DNA of 34,266 nt from Clostridia bacterium (GCA_024692685.1 JAILMJ010000040.1:1-34266), one strand, 5' to 3'. Numbered from the stretch's first letter, positions 8,280-17,422 are shown. Program-made: numbers and translations. Notes: generated by a model not told the origin, from the letters alone.

Positions 8280-9988
8280 GAAAAATACTGCCATATTTTG
8301 CCGGAAGCCGCTTAAAGGGCATACTTGCGCCCCTATTTAAAATGGCCGAAGCGGTCTCCGAACTAATTATCCCGCTTATCGTCGCGGAAATGATTGACAA
8401 CGGGATAGCAAACTCGGACAAAAGATACATCGTTCTGCTGGGAATTCAAATGATAATTCTCGGCTCGATTGGGCTTGCCCTGTCAATAACAGCACAATAT
8501 TTTGCCGCGGACACCGCCGTGTCAACCGTAAAGAGATTAAGACACGATGTTTATACAAAGATAATGGGAATGTCCTATTCCGACTATGACAAGATCGGCT
8601 CGGCAAATCTCATCACAAGAATGACTGCCGATATGGACAGTGTCCAAAACGGAATTAATCTGACCCTCCGTCTTCTTCTCAGGTCCCCGTTTGTGGTTGC
8701 CGGAGCGGTTATAATGTCATTCAGAGTTGACCGCAGTGCATCGATGACTTACGCTGTCATTGTGCCCGTTCTTGCAGTGATAATCATCACAGCTATGATT
8801 CTTTCGGTTTCCCTGTTCGGGAAAGTCCGCGCCCGGCTTGACAGGGTGCTCATAAGCGTCAGGGAATACCTGACCGGCACAAGGGTTATAAGAGCGTTTA
8901 ATATTGAGGACAGGCAGGTTGAGGAATTCAGGTCCCTTAATAACGGCCTGACCGCTTTGCAGAAAGCCGCAGGCGCCGTATCTTCGGCCGTTAATCCGCT
9001 CACGAGCACGGTTGTAAATATAGGAATAGCCGCATTGATATATTCCGGTGCTGTCAGAGTAAACGCCGGATTATTGACAACCGGAGCGGTTGTTGCTCTT
9101 TACAATTATATGTCTCAGATACTCGTTGAACTCATCAAGTTTGCGAATCTCATAAACAGCATAGTTAAATCCCTTGCCTGCGCAAAGAGAATTTCAGGCG
9201 TGCTGAGTACGGAAGAACACAAACCGAATACAAACGAAACAGCGAGCGCAGAAGGATATATAAATTTCAAAGACGTATCGTTTGCATACGACGGTTCATC
9301 GGAATACTCGGTTGAAAATATATCCTTTGAGGTCGGTAAAAACGAAACCGTCGGAATAATAGGTTCGACCGGTTCGGGCAAAACCACACTTATGAATTTG
9401 CTTTGCGGAAATTATAAACCCGAAAAGGGCAGCATAAGTATTGACGGAGCATCCGTTTTTTCGGCCGGATTTGAAAAAATCAAAAACAGAATTGCTTATG
9501 TTGAGCAGAAACCTCTCCTGTTCACCGGCACAGTCAGGTCAAATCTGACTATGGGAAAAGAAGATATAAGCGATGAGGATATTGTAAAAGCACTCCGTGC
9601 GGCGCAGGCGTATGAATTCGTAAGCGAAAGAGACGGCGGGATTGACTGCGAAGTGCTTCAGGGAGGCAAAAACTTTTCCGGCGGCCAGCGTCAGAGACTT
9701 GCGGTTGCCAGAGCGCTCTGCTCAAAGCCCGATATTCTCATCCTTGATGACGCATCAAGCGCTCTGGACTACTACACAGATGCGAAGATGAGAGACGCAA
9801 TCTCAGAATACGGAAACAGTACGGTTTTCATTGTTTCGCAAAGGACAAGTTCAATTCTAAGCGCAGATAAAATCATTGTGCTTGAAAACGGGAAAATGGA
9901 AATCGGCACACATTCCGAATTGCTCAAATCAAGTCCTGTATATCGCGAAATCCATTACTCACAGTTTGAGGAGGACGAAGCGATATGA
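8276..9988 (+). CDS. ABC transporter half-exporter, subunit with degenerate ATPase site
   Basis: Protein of 570 residues: an N-terminal six-helix exporter membrane domain (about 1-305) and a C-terminal ATPase (about 325-565). Walker A is 'GSTGSGKTT' and the signature 'FSGGQRQR' is canonical. Walker B is 'ILILDDASSALD', with Asp where the catalytic Glu normally stands, and the switch position reads 'VSQRTSS' (Gln instead of His). These are the known features of the non-catalytic partner in heterodimeric exporters of the TM287/288 and BmrCD type. It starts within the stop of the hydrolase gene and ends overlapping the next half-transporter, so the pair is translationally coupled. The substrate is unknown; this class exports drugs, lipids or peptides. 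Confidence 0.93.
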   Translation: MRKILPYFAGSRLKGILAPLFKMAEAVSELIIPLIVAEMIDNGIANSDKRYIVLLGIQMIILGSIGLALSITAQYFAADTAVSTVKRLRHDVYTKIMGMSYSDYDKIGSANLITRMTADMDSVQNGINLTLRLLLRSPFVVAGAVIMSFRVDRSASMTYAVIVPVLAVIIITAMILSVSLFGKVRARLDRVLISVREYLTGTRVIRAFNIEDRQVEEFRSLNNGLTALQKAAGAVSSAVNPLTSTVVNIGIAALIYSGAVRVNAGLLTTGAVVALYNYMSQILVELIKFANLINSIVKSLACAKRISGVLSTEEHKPNTNETASAEGYINFKDVSFAYDGSSEYSVENISFEVGKNETVGIIGSTGSGKTTLMNLLCGNYKPEKGSISIDGASVFSAGFEKIKNRIAYVEQKPLLFTGTVRSNLTMGKEDISDEDIVKALRAAQAYEFVSERDGGIDCEVLQGGKNFSGGQRQRLAVARALCSKPDILILDDASSALDYYTDAKMRDAISEYGNSTVFIVSQRTSSILSADKIIVLENGKMEIGTHSELLKSSPVYREIHYSQFEEDEAI

Positions 9989-11718
9989 AAAAAACAACAT
10001 TTGTTAAAATTCTGAGACTCATTAACAATCACAAGGCAGCATTGGTTTTTTCATTTGTGATGACGGTATTCAGCGTTGCCTGCGCACTTTATATTCCTGT
10101 TCTTGCGGGCAGAGCAATAGATCTTATAAGCGGGAAAGGCAGCGTTGACTTTTCTCAGCTGAAACCATTACTTATAAAAATATCAGCTTTTGCAGTATCC
10201 GCCGGAGTATTTCAGTGGTCCTCAGGCCTGATAAACAACAAACTTACACTTGAAATAGTAAGGGATATAAGAAACACGGCAACCGCCAAAATATCACGTC
10301 TTCCCGTCTCTTACATCGACTCTCATCCTGTCGGAGATACTGTAAGCCGCATAATATCCGACGCCGAACAGTTTTCGGAAGGCCTGCTTTTGGGCTTCAC
10401 AAATCTGTTTTCAGGAGTTCTCACCATTGCAGGCACCCTCATTTTTATGATGAGAGTCAGCCTGAGAATAACGCCGGTCGTTGTTTTGCTCACTCCCCTG
10501 TCACTTCTCGTGGCAAGATTCGTTGCGAGAAAGACTCACAGTATGTTTATGCGGCAGTCAGAGGTAAGAGGCCGTCAAACTTCACTTATTGATGAAAGTA
10601 TAGCCGGGAAAAAGGTGATCTCATCGTATGGTTCGGAAAAGTATTTCACGGACAGATTCGATGAGATAAACGAGGATTTTGCCTCCTCTTCACTTAAAGC
10701 AATTTTTTACTCATCCATAACAAATCCGTCAACACGTTTTGTAAACAATATTATTTTTGCCTTTGTTGCTCTGACGGGCGCAATAACCGTTATGGCAACC
10801 GGAGCAATGACCGTAGGCGGGCTTTCGTGTTTTCTGGCTTACGCGGGCCGGTATGCAAAACCGTTCAATGAGATTTCAGGAGTCATTACCGAATTACAAA
10901 ATGCCTTTGCCTGCTCCGAAAGAATATTTGACTTTATTGAAGCGAAAGAATCGGAGAACACCGAAAAACCTGGTGTTGAAATTACCGGACCCAAAGGACA
11001 AGTTTCCTTTGAAAATGTCAGCTTTTCGTATATCCCCGGCAAGAAACTTATAACCGGACTTAACCTTGATGTCGCGCCCGGAAGCAGAATCGCTATCGTT
11101 GGTCCGACGGGCTGCGGAAAAACAACCTTGATAAATCTTCTGCTCAGGTTCTACGATCCGGATGAGGGAACAATACGTTTTGACGGAACAGACATCAGAG
11201 ATGTGCCCGTTTCTTCGCTCCGACTGAACTACGGTATGGTGCTCCAGGACACCTGGATAAAAACCGCAAGCGTAAGGGAAAACATCGCGCTTGCCAGCCC
11301 CGGTGCCACAGACGAAGAAATAAAAGAGGCGGCTAAGGCGGCTTATGCTCATTCATTTATTTCAAGACTGCCCGACGGCTATGATACGGTTATTTCAGAT
11401 GCTTCAACAGAAATATCACATGGCCAGAAGCAGCTGATATGCGTAGCAAGGATTCTGCTGACCAATCCGGCTGTCGTGATTCTTGACGAAGCAACTTCCT
11501 CAATAGATACCAGAACGGAACTCAAAATCAGAAACGCTTTCAATTTAATCAGTGAAGGAAAAACCTGCTTTACCGTAGCTCACAGACTCGGAACAATTAA
11601 AAATTCAGACCTCATTCTTGTTATGAAAGACGGGGATATAGTTGAGAAAGGTACTCATGAGCAACTGCTTGATATGCACGGGTTTTATGAGCAATTATAT
11701 AACAGCCGTGTAACCTGA
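9985..11718 (+). CDS. ABC transporter half-exporter, subunit with catalytic Walker B
   Basis: Protein of 577 residues with the same layout as its partner: membrane domain about 1-310, ATPase about 335-575. Walker A 'GPTGCGKTT', Walker B 'VVILDEATSSID' with the catalytic Glu, and switch His in 'FTVAHRLGT' are intact. The signature is altered to 'ISHGQKQ' (His replacing the first Gly of SGGQ). Together with the upstream subunit, the dimer would have one consensus site (this Walker A/B with the partner's SGGQ) and one degenerate site. The overlap ATGA with the upstream gene and GAGGAGG before the start support a stoichiometric heterodimer. It is the last gene of the operon; no clear terminator was found before the next promoter. 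Confidence 0.93.
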   Translation: MKKTTFVKILRLINNHKAALVFSFVMTVFSVACALYIPVLAGRAIDLISGKGSVDFSQLKPLLIKISAFAVSAGVFQWSSGLINNKLTLEIVRDIRNTATAKISRLPVSYIDSHPVGDTVSRIISDAEQFSEGLLLGFTNLFSGVLTIAGTLIFMMRVSLRITPVVVLLTPLSLLVARFVARKTHSMFMRQSEVRGRQTSLIDESIAGKKVISSYGSEKYFTDRFDEINEDFASSSLKAIFYSSITNPSTRFVNNIIFAFVALTGAITVMATGAMTVGGLSCFLAYAGRYAKPFNEISGVITELQNAFACSERIFDFIEAKESENTEKPGVEITGPKGQVSFENVSFSYIPGKKLITGLNLDVAPGSRIAIVGPTGCGKTTLINLLLRFYDPDEGTIRFDGTDIRDVPVSSLRLNYGMVLQDTWIKTASVRENIALASPGATDEEIKEAAKAAYAHSFISRLPDGYDTVISDASTEISHGQKQLICVARILLTNPAVVILDEATSSIDTRTELKIRNAFNLISEGKTCFTVAHRLGTIKNSDLILVMKDGDIVEKGTHEQLLDMHGFYEQLYNSRVT

Positions 11719-11742
11719 ATTAACGGATAAGGCGTCGGTTCC

Positions 11743-11771
11743 TTGACAATATTGCGGAATGAATTTATAAT
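11743..11771 (+). promoter_or_regulatory. Consensus sigma-A promoter for the aconitase operon
   Basis: Perfect TTGACA (11743-11748), 17-base spacer and perfect TATAAT (11766-11771), 37 bp before the aconitase ATG. TTTAGGAG in the leader serves as the ribosome site. No operator was recognised. Confidence 0.85.
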
Positions 11772-11807
11772 ATCAAATATATTTTATTTAGGAGTGTTTT
11801 ACAGCAT

Positions 11808-13742
11808 ATGGGATACACAATAGGGCAAAAGTTAATAAAAGCACACCTCATGGAAGGCAAAATGATTCCCGGCACAGAAATCGGAATCAAAATTGACCAG
11901 ACCCTGACTCAGGATGCCACCGGAACAATGGCTTATCTTGAGTTTGAAGCTATGGGAGTGAAAAGAGTAAAGACGGAGCTTTCCGTCGCTTACATAGATC
12001 ACAACACATTGCAGACCGGCTTTGAAAATGCGGATGATCACAGATTTATTCAGTCGGTTGCAAAAAAAAGAGGCCTGCTGTTTTCAAAACCGGGTAACGG
12101 AATCTGTCATCAGATTCATCTTGAAAGATTCGGTAAGCCGGGCAAAACTTTAATAGGTTCCGACTCCCATACTCCCACCGGCGGCGGTATCGGAATGCTT
12201 GCAATAGGCGCAGGCGGAATGGATGTTGCTGTTGCGATGGGCGGAGGCACATATTATACGACTATGCCCAGGATGACACTCGTGCGTCTGAGCGGCAAGC
12301 TTTCGCCGTGGGTCAGCGCAAAAGATATAATCCTTGAAGTACTCCGCATTATGAGCGTCAAAGGAGGAGTAGGCAAAATTATCGAATACGGAGGGGAAGG
12401 AGTCAAAACCCTGTCCGTTCCCGAAAGGGCAACAATAACAAATATGGGCGCAGAACTTGGGGCAACGACTTCCGTTTTTCCGTCAGATGAGATAACACGC
12501 GCCTTTCTCAGAGCCCAGGGCAGAGAAAACGACTGGGTCGAACTCAGAAGCGATGATGACGCAGTTTACGACGAGATTATTGACATTGATCTCTCCGCTC
12601 TCACTCCTCTTGCCGCTATGCCGCATATGCCGGACAAAGTTAAGAAAGTTGAGGAAATCGGCAGGATTAAAATCGATCAGGTCTGTATAGGATCCTGCAC
12701 CAACTCATCCCTTATGGATATGCTGAAAGTTGCAGCCATACTGAAAGGAAAGAAAATCGCGCCGAATGTCAGCCTCACAATTTCACCGGGCTCAATGCAG
12801 GTGCTCAATATGCTTTCCCTGAACAGTGCACTTTCGGATATTCTTTCCGCGGGAGCAAGGCTGCTTGAATGCGCCTGCGGCCCCTGTATAGGAATGGGCC
12901 AGTCTCCGAATTCAGCCGGCGTATCACTGAGGACATTCAACAGAAACTTCGAAGGCCGCTCCGGAACAGCAGATGCAGGTATCTATCTTGTAAGCCCTGA
13001 GGTTGCTGCAGCGTCGGCTCTTACCGGCGTACTGACAGACCCGAGAACACTCGGAGAAATGCCTGCAGTAAATATGCCTGAAAGTTTCATTATCAATGAC
13101 AATATGATACTGAAGCCCGCGAGTGAGCAGGAAAGCGACAGCGTTGAGATTATTTACGGACCGAACATAAAGCCCTTCCCGAGCAACACCGAAATGCCCG
13201 CATCCATCGAAGCACCTGCGATTCTGAAAGTCGGAGACAATATTACAACGGATCATATTATGCCCGCAGGAGCAAAGATATTACCCTATCGTTCAAACAT
13301 TCCTTATCTTTCAACATTCTGTTTCAGGCAGTGTGATGAGAAATTTGCCGAAAGATGCAAAGCGGCGGGAAAAGGATTCATCATAGGCGGTTCAAACTAC
13401 GGACAGGGTTCTTCAAGGGAGCACGCCGCTCTCGTTCCGCTCTATCTTGGAATAAAAGCAGTTATAACAAAATCCTTTGCCAGAATTCACTGCGCCAACC
13501 TGATAAACTCCGGTATTATTCCCCTCACCTTTGCAAATCCGGATGATTATGATGACATCGATACCGACGATATACTTAAACTCAGCGATATCCGTTCCAA
13601 ACTCGAAAACGGAGAAAAAGCCGTGCTTGATAATATAACGAAAGGTCACAAATACGAGCTTAACTATGATCTTTCGGCAAGGCAAACCAAAATGCTTCTT
13701 GCAGGCGGTCTGCTCAACTACACAAGAGAAATTTCAAAATAA
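11808..13742 (+). CDS. acn: Aconitate hydratase (about 645-residue bacterial type)
   Basis: Protein of 644 residues, matching the shorter aconitase type common in Clostridia rather than the about 900-residue AcnA/IRP type. It isomerises citrate to isocitrate via cis-aconitate using a 4Fe-4S cluster. Cluster ligands are visible in 'IGSCTNSS' and 'CACGPCIGMGQ'. Substrate-binding elements include 'GSDSHTPTGGGIGML' and the swivel-domain 'GGSNYGQGSSREHAA'. Homoaconitase or isopropylmalate isomerase are less likely because large and small domains are fused and isocitrate dehydrogenase lies 15 bp downstream. The gene has its own consensus promoter and is probably the first of the acn-icd transcript. 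Confidence 0.94.
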   Translation: MGYTIGQKLIKAHLMEGKMIPGTEIGIKIDQTLTQDATGTMAYLEFEAMGVKRVKTELSVAYIDHNTLQTGFENADDHRFIQSVAKKRGLLFSKPGNGICHQIHLERFGKPGKTLIGSDSHTPTGGGIGMLAIGAGGMDVAVAMGGGTYYTTMPRMTLVRLSGKLSPWVSAKDIILEVLRIMSVKGGVGKIIEYGGEGVKTLSVPERATITNMGAELGATTSVFPSDEITRAFLRAQGRENDWVELRSDDDAVYDEIIDIDLSALTPLAAMPHMPDKVKKVEEIGRIKIDQVCIGSCTNSSLMDMLKVAAILKGKKIAPNVSLTISPGSMQVLNMLSLNSALSDILSAGARLLECACGPCIGMGQSPNSAGVSLRTFNRNFEGRSGTADAGIYLVSPEVAAASALTGVLTDPRTLGEMPAVNMPESFIINDNMILKPASEQESDSVEIIYGPNIKPFPSNTEMPASIEAPAILKVGDNITTDHIMPAGAKILPYRSNIPYLSTFCFRQCDEKFAERCKAAGKGFIIGGSNYGQGSSREHAALVPLYLGIKAVITKSFARIHCANLINSGIIPLTFANPDDYDDIDTDDILKLSDIRSKLENGEKAVLDNITKGHKYELNYDLSARQTKMLLAGGLLNYTREISK

Positions 13743-13757
13743 AGGAAGAATTGAATT

Positions 13758-14921
13758 ATGACCGAAGAACAGTTGAAAAATGCGCTTGAAAAAATCGAAG
13801 CTCTCATAAGAGAGCAGAATGAAAGAAGCGAGAACATTAAAAAGGAAGGCGACTTCATCGACTTCGACAAGCTCGACAAACTCACAATAGGAGTTTGCGG
13901 CGGAGACGGGATAGGCCCCATAATCACAAACGAGGCAGCCAGAGTTCTGGCTTTTCTTCTCAAGGATGATGTTGATTCGGGAAAAATCGAATTCAGGAAC
14001 ATCGACGGACTTACGATAGAAAACAGAGTTGCGGCAGGCAAAGCAATCCCCGATGACGTACTTGAAGAGCTCAAAAAATGCCCTGTCATTCTCAAAGGAC
14101 CTACAACCACTCCCCAGGCAGGAGATCCATGGCCGAACATCGAGAGCGCCAATGTTGCAATGCGCAAGGCCCTCGACCTGTTTGCAAATGTCAGACCCGT
14201 CAAGGTTCCCGAGGAGGGAATTGACTGGACGTTCTTCCGCGAAAACACCGAAGGCGCATACGCCGTGGGTTCAAAAGGCGTAAACATAACCGATGACCTC
14301 GCTATGGATTTTGTCGTAACAACAACCGAGGGCAGCGAAAGAATAGCTAAGATTGCCTATGAATATGCAAGAAAAAACAATAAAAACAGAGTTTCCATTA
14401 TTCAGAAAGCAAATATAATAAAAACCACCGACGGTAAATTCCTCAATCTCTGTAAAAATATCGGCAGGGATTATCCGGAGATCACCACAGACGAGTGGTA
14501 TATTGATATAACAACAGCAAAGCTTATAGATAAAAAGCGCCGCTCCGACTTTAAAGTTTTTATTCTTCCCAATCTCTACGGAGATATCATCACAGATGAG
14601 GCCGCTGAGTTTATGGGCGGAGTAGGCACTGCCGGCAGCGCGAATATAGGCAAAAAATATGCTATGTTTGAAGCAATTCACGGTTCGGCACCGAGGATGA
14701 TAAAAGAAGGAAGAGGCAAATACGCCGACCCGTGCTCAATGCTCAGAGCATCGGTTATGCTCCTCTCGCACATCGGCAAACAGAAAGAGGCCGATAAACT
14801 TGAAAGAGCGCTTGATATCTGTATGCTGGAAGAAAAGAAGATTTCAATAACAGGCAGGGAAACCGGCTGCACCTGTGAAGAATTCGGAAACTATGTTATG
14901 GAAACACTTAAAACACTTTGA
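13758..14921 (+). CDS. icd: Isocitrate dehydrogenase (isocitrate/isopropylmalate dehydrogenase family)
   Basis: Protein of 387 residues that oxidatively decarboxylates isocitrate to 2-oxoglutarate. The substrate-binding stretch 'ESANVAMRKALDLFANVRP' has the Ser, Asn and Arg pattern of isocitrate rather than isopropylmalate enzymes. The metal-binding stretch is 'NLYGDIITDEAAEFMGG', and the cofactor loop is 'HGSAPRM'. The Lys-Tyr pair used by the E. coli NADP enzyme is replaced by Arg-Met, so the cofactor cannot be decided here. About 35 extra N-terminal residues rich in Glu and Lys precede the fold. It follows acn after 15 bp with ribosome site AAGGAAG. Together the two genes convert citrate to 2-oxoglutarate for glutamate synthesis; citrate synthase is not in the window. 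Confidence 0.9.
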   Translation: MTEEQLKNALEKIEALIREQNERSENIKKEGDFIDFDKLDKLTIGVCGGDGIGPIITNEAARVLAFLLKDDVDSGKIEFRNIDGLTIENRVAAGKAIPDDVLEELKKCPVILKGPTTTPQAGDPWPNIESANVAMRKALDLFANVRPVKVPEEGIDWTFFRENTEGAYAVGSKGVNITDDLAMDFVVTTTEGSERIAKIAYEYARKNNKNRVSIIQKANIIKTTDGKFLNLCKNIGRDYPEITTDEWYIDITTAKLIDKKRRSDFKVFILPNLYGDIITDEAAEFMGGVGTAGSANIGKKYAMFEAIHGSAPRMIKEGRGKYADPCSMLRASVMLLSHIGKQKEADKLERALDICMLEEKKISITGRETGCTCEEFGNYVMETLKTL

Positions 14922-14963
14922 TTTACTTCATCAATACATAACGGATTACCGGAGAAAAGAACA

Positions 14964-16370
14964 ATGAAAAAGATATTATCCCTTGCACTTGTAATTGCAA
15001 CATTATTCACAAGTGCGGTTTATGCATCGGCAGCAAACCTGCCGTCTAAATACAGCGCGGTTGAAAAAGGATATGTCACATCTGTCAAAAATCAAGGTGA
15101 CTTCGGCACCTGCGCAGCCTTTGCCGCCATAAGCGCAATCGAAAGCGACTATATTATGCAGGGCTACGGTACCAAAAGCAATACGGATTTTTCCGAATCA
15201 TACCTATACTGGTTCGGCGTCAATAACTTGTGGAAAAACGAATCATCCGGGTATTACGGCGACGGCATATTTTACTCCGACAACCCGCTTTACGCCGGAA
15301 TAAGTTTTCTTGATGTTATCGCAGCTCTTAAAACCGACAGCGGTATTGCGTACGAAAAAGACTTCCCGTACAATATGACAGACAAATCCGGAATGGTTTC
15401 GTTCAGCGACAATCAGCGCCTTGCAAGCGGCTGTAATGTCAGGATAAAAGACATCATTGCCTTTCTCCCGAATGAACGCTCGGCAATCAAAAGCTGGATT
15501 CTCGAACACGGGTCGGTTATAACAAATTTCAGAAAAGCGGGCTTTGTTGAAGGCTTCTATTTCGGGACAAACGGCACTGTTGCTCACAATGTGACCGCTC
15601 TTAATCCCAATCACTCTGTTGCAATAGTCGGCTGGGATGACAATTTCAAGGCGGAAGGGCCTTTCAGCGGAGTAGTCATGAGAAAAAGAGGGGCTTGGCT
15701 CTGCAAAAACAGCTGGGGCAAGGAATGGGGCGATGACGGATATTTCTGGCTCCCCTATAACGATATGACAATTGACAATATGCTCGGTCTCAGCATAAAA
15801 AACAACAAAAACTGCACGGTCAGATATTCATACAACGGCTACCCGTCATATTCGCCTATTGCAAATGCAAACACTGCAGCAAACAAGTTCAAGGCAAAAT
15901 CGAGCGGTAATATCACTCACATTACGGCGTATACTTTCAGAAATGCGGACGTTGAATTCAAAATTTACAAGGGCGGAAAAAGCCCGACCTCAGGAACATT
16001 GAAGGCTACATTTACAAAGCACTTTAACCGTGAAGGACTGCACACGGTTTCCCTTCCGCAAAAAGTCAGTGTAAAGAAAGACGATGTGTTCTATGTTGTA
16101 TGTAAATTCGGGAAAAATATGCCGCTTGAAAGCGGAAAGCTCTGCAGGGACAAAACAGGTCAGACTTATGTATACATAAACGGCTCCTGGGCGGATATGG
16201 GTAATAACGGCAATTACGGCAATCTCCCGGTTGACGCAATAATCACCGGCTCTCACTCATTCGGAAAAGAAACCGTTAAGAATCCGACCGCAACAAGAGA
16301 CGGATACAGAATGAAATCCTGCTCAAAATGCGGAAAAGTTGAGAGAACAAATCTGAAAAAGACAGGCTGA
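14964..16370 (+). CDS. Secreted papain-like (C1 family) cysteine peptidase
   Basis: Protein of 468 residues with a signal peptide cleaved near residue 23 (YASA). The catalytic domain begins at once, with no inhibitory propeptide. The oxyanion Gln and nucleophile Cys are in 'VKNQGDFGTCAAFA' (about Q44 and C50), the His in 'NHSVAIVGWDD', and the Asn in 'CKNSWGKEWGDDGYFWL'. Residues about 285-430 form a beta-rich domain commonly attached to bacterial C1A peptidases, possibly lectin-like. The C-terminal 40 residues end in 'SFGKETVKNPTATRDGYRM', 'CSKCG', a short Cys-pair repeat frequent in Clostridia surface proteins. It lies 42 bp after icd with GGAG upstream. The functional link to the metabolic genes is probably only positional. 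Likely role: extracellular protein degradation. Confidence 0.9.
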   Translation: MKKILSLALVIATLFTSAVYASAANLPSKYSAVEKGYVTSVKNQGDFGTCAAFAAISAIESDYIMQGYGTKSNTDFSESYLYWFGVNNLWKNESSGYYGDGIFYSDNPLYAGISFLDVIAALKTDSGIAYEKDFPYNMTDKSGMVSFSDNQRLASGCNVRIKDIIAFLPNERSAIKSWILEHGSVITNFRKAGFVEGFYFGTNGTVAHNVTALNPNHSVAIVGWDDNFKAEGPFSGVVMRKRGAWLCKNSWGKEWGDDGYFWLPYNDMTIDNMLGLSIKNNKNCTVRYSYNGYPSYSPIANANTAANKFKAKSSGNITHITAYTFRNADVEFKIYKGGKSPTSGTLKATFTKHFNREGLHTVSLPQKVSVKKDDVFYVVCKFGKNMPLESGKLCRDKTGQTYVYINGSWADMGNNGNYGNLPVDAIITGSHSFGKETVKNPTATRDGYRMKSCSKCGKVERTNLKKTG

Positions 16371-16417
16371 TTATACTAAGTCCGCATTCGGTAATAGATT
16401 TTAAGGGAGGAATTCAT

Positions 16418-16768
16418 ATTTTATTCCTGTGTTATCCTAAATGCACAACCTGTCAAAAGGCAGAAAAATGGCTTAAAGAACATAAGGTCAAGTTTGAAAT
16501 AAGAGATATCAAGGAAAACAATCCCTCGGCAAGTGAAATCAGAAAATGGTATAAACAAAGCGGACTGCCATTAAAGAAATTCTTCAATACAAGCGGATTG
16601 AAATATAAATCACTTAATCTGAAGAATAAACTTCCCGCCATGAGTGAAAAGGATCAGATTGCCCTGCTCGCTTCAGACGGAATGCTTGTCAAAAGACCGA
16701 TACTTATCTGTGATGACAAGGTGCTTGTCGGTTTTAAAGAAAGCGAATACAGCCGATTAATCAAATAA
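16418..16768 (+). CDS. ArsC/Spx-family thioredoxin-fold protein, ATT start
   Basis: Reading from ATT at 16418 gives 116 residues, the normal length of the family. The start is 'LFLCYPKCTTCQKAEKWL', with a CxxC pair (CTTC) where arsenate reductase and Spx place the active Cys; 'RPILICDDKVLVGF' near the C-terminus holds the conserved Arg-Pro motif. A strong ribosome site GGGAGGA (16405-16411) is six bases before the ATT. The frame upstream of it, back to the end of the peptidase gene, has no ATG, GTG or TTG, so ATT is the best start; ATT at 16412 or CTG at 16427 are less well spaced. The family includes arsenate reductases, Spx/MgsR regulators and uncharacterised reductases; the two-Cys motif does not decide between them. 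No arsenic genes are nearby. A terminator follows nine bases after the stop. Confidence 0.8.
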   Translation: MLFLCYPKCTTCQKAEKWLKEHKVKFEIRDIKENNPSASEIRKWYKQSGLPLKKFFNTSGLKYKSLNLKNKLPAMSEKDQIALLASDGMLVKRPILICDDKVLVGFKESEYSRLIK

Positions 16769-16776
16769 TTCTGATA

Positions 16777-16824
16777 AAAACTCGGAGCTGAAGCAAAATA
16801 GAATTTTGCACAACTCCGAGTTTT
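16777..16824 (+). terminator. Intrinsic terminator after the ArsC/Spx-family gene
   Basis: Perfect 11-bp stem AAAACTCGGAG (16777-16787) with CTCCGAGTTTT (16814-16824). An inner 7-bp stem GCAAAAT/ATTTTGC (16793-16799 with 16803-16809) extends the hairpin. A-rich and T-rich flanks make it usable from either strand. It shares the core ATTTTGCACAnCTCC with the hairpin at 18829-18869. Confidence 0.85.
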
Positions 16825-16957
16825 ATTAAGTATGAGGTACTGAAAATAAAAAGTAAACAGCAAAATCAAGTGTTTTAGGAGAATATTGAGTATTCTAATC
16901 ATATGCATATCTCAAAAAGACAGGATACGATTTAAGAGTTATTCCCTTTTGTGAAAA

Positions 16958-17155
16958 CTAAGCTGAATTTTTTATGGTCAACTGCATTCCTGTACGGTTT
17001 TTCTGTATTTTGGAGTGCAGTTTGTTTATGTTATACGCCATTGCAAGCGACAGTATTTCTGTAGAAACCTTCTTGTTTCCTCGAAGCAAAAACTGACGAA
17101 AACGGTAACTTGAATCGGATATAAAAAAATCCTTAAACTGAATAATAAATCCAAG
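16958..17155 (-). pseudogene. C-terminal remnant of an IS1182-type transposase
   Basis: The minus strand encodes 65 codons ending in TAG (16960-16958), with no start codon and an in-frame TAG immediately upstream (17158-17156). The peptide contains 'SDSSYRFRQFLLRGNKKVS', 'TEILSLAMAYNINKLHSKIQ' and 'NRTGMQLT', matching my memory of the conserved end of IS1182-family transposases (an 'RGxKxVxTExxLLAxxYNIxKLH' pattern). Only this tail survives; the catalytic DDE part is absent from the adjoining sequence, which instead holds an XRE repressor. Intact terminal inverted repeats were not recognised. The insertion is therefore old and immobile. Confidence 0.7.
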
Positions 17156-17197
17156 CTACGATTAATCAACCCGCTGACGGTTAAAAACTGTTGACGA

Positions 17198-17404
17198 TTA
17201 TTCCTCGTCATCAATGTACTGCATAATATTCTCTACATTGCATTTTAATATTTTACAAAACATATCAATTGTATGTGTGCTTACGCTTTCATTTCGCTTT
17301 AATCTAGTAATTTGTCCCGGACTTACATTATATTTCTTTATAAGAGTATATTGTGTTAGACCTTTCTTTTTCATAGTCTGCCATAATATGTCATAGGAAA
17401 TCAT
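17198..17404 (-). CDS. XRE-family (Cro/C1-type) transcriptional repressor
   Basis: Protein of 68 residues, essentially a single Cro/C1-type helix-turn-helix: 'GLTQYTLIKKYNVSPGQITR' is the HTH, followed by the usual 'SVSTHTIDMFCKILKCNVEN' helices. It would bind DNA as a dimer in the cytoplasm. The gene is divergent from a promoter at 17423-17452 in which two related palindromes (17431-17448 and 17457-17474) overlap the promoter elements, making these its likely operators. AGGAGG precedes the ATG by 11 bases. Proteins of this size and type are common in small accessory modules of Firmicutes. The lower GC of this patch fits acquisition. Confidence 0.85.
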   Translation of the reverse strand: MISYDILWQTMKKKGLTQYTLIKKYNVSPGQITRLKRNESVSTHTIDMFCKILKCNVENIMQYIDDEE

Positions 17405-17422
17405 ATGTATTCAATCCTCCTA

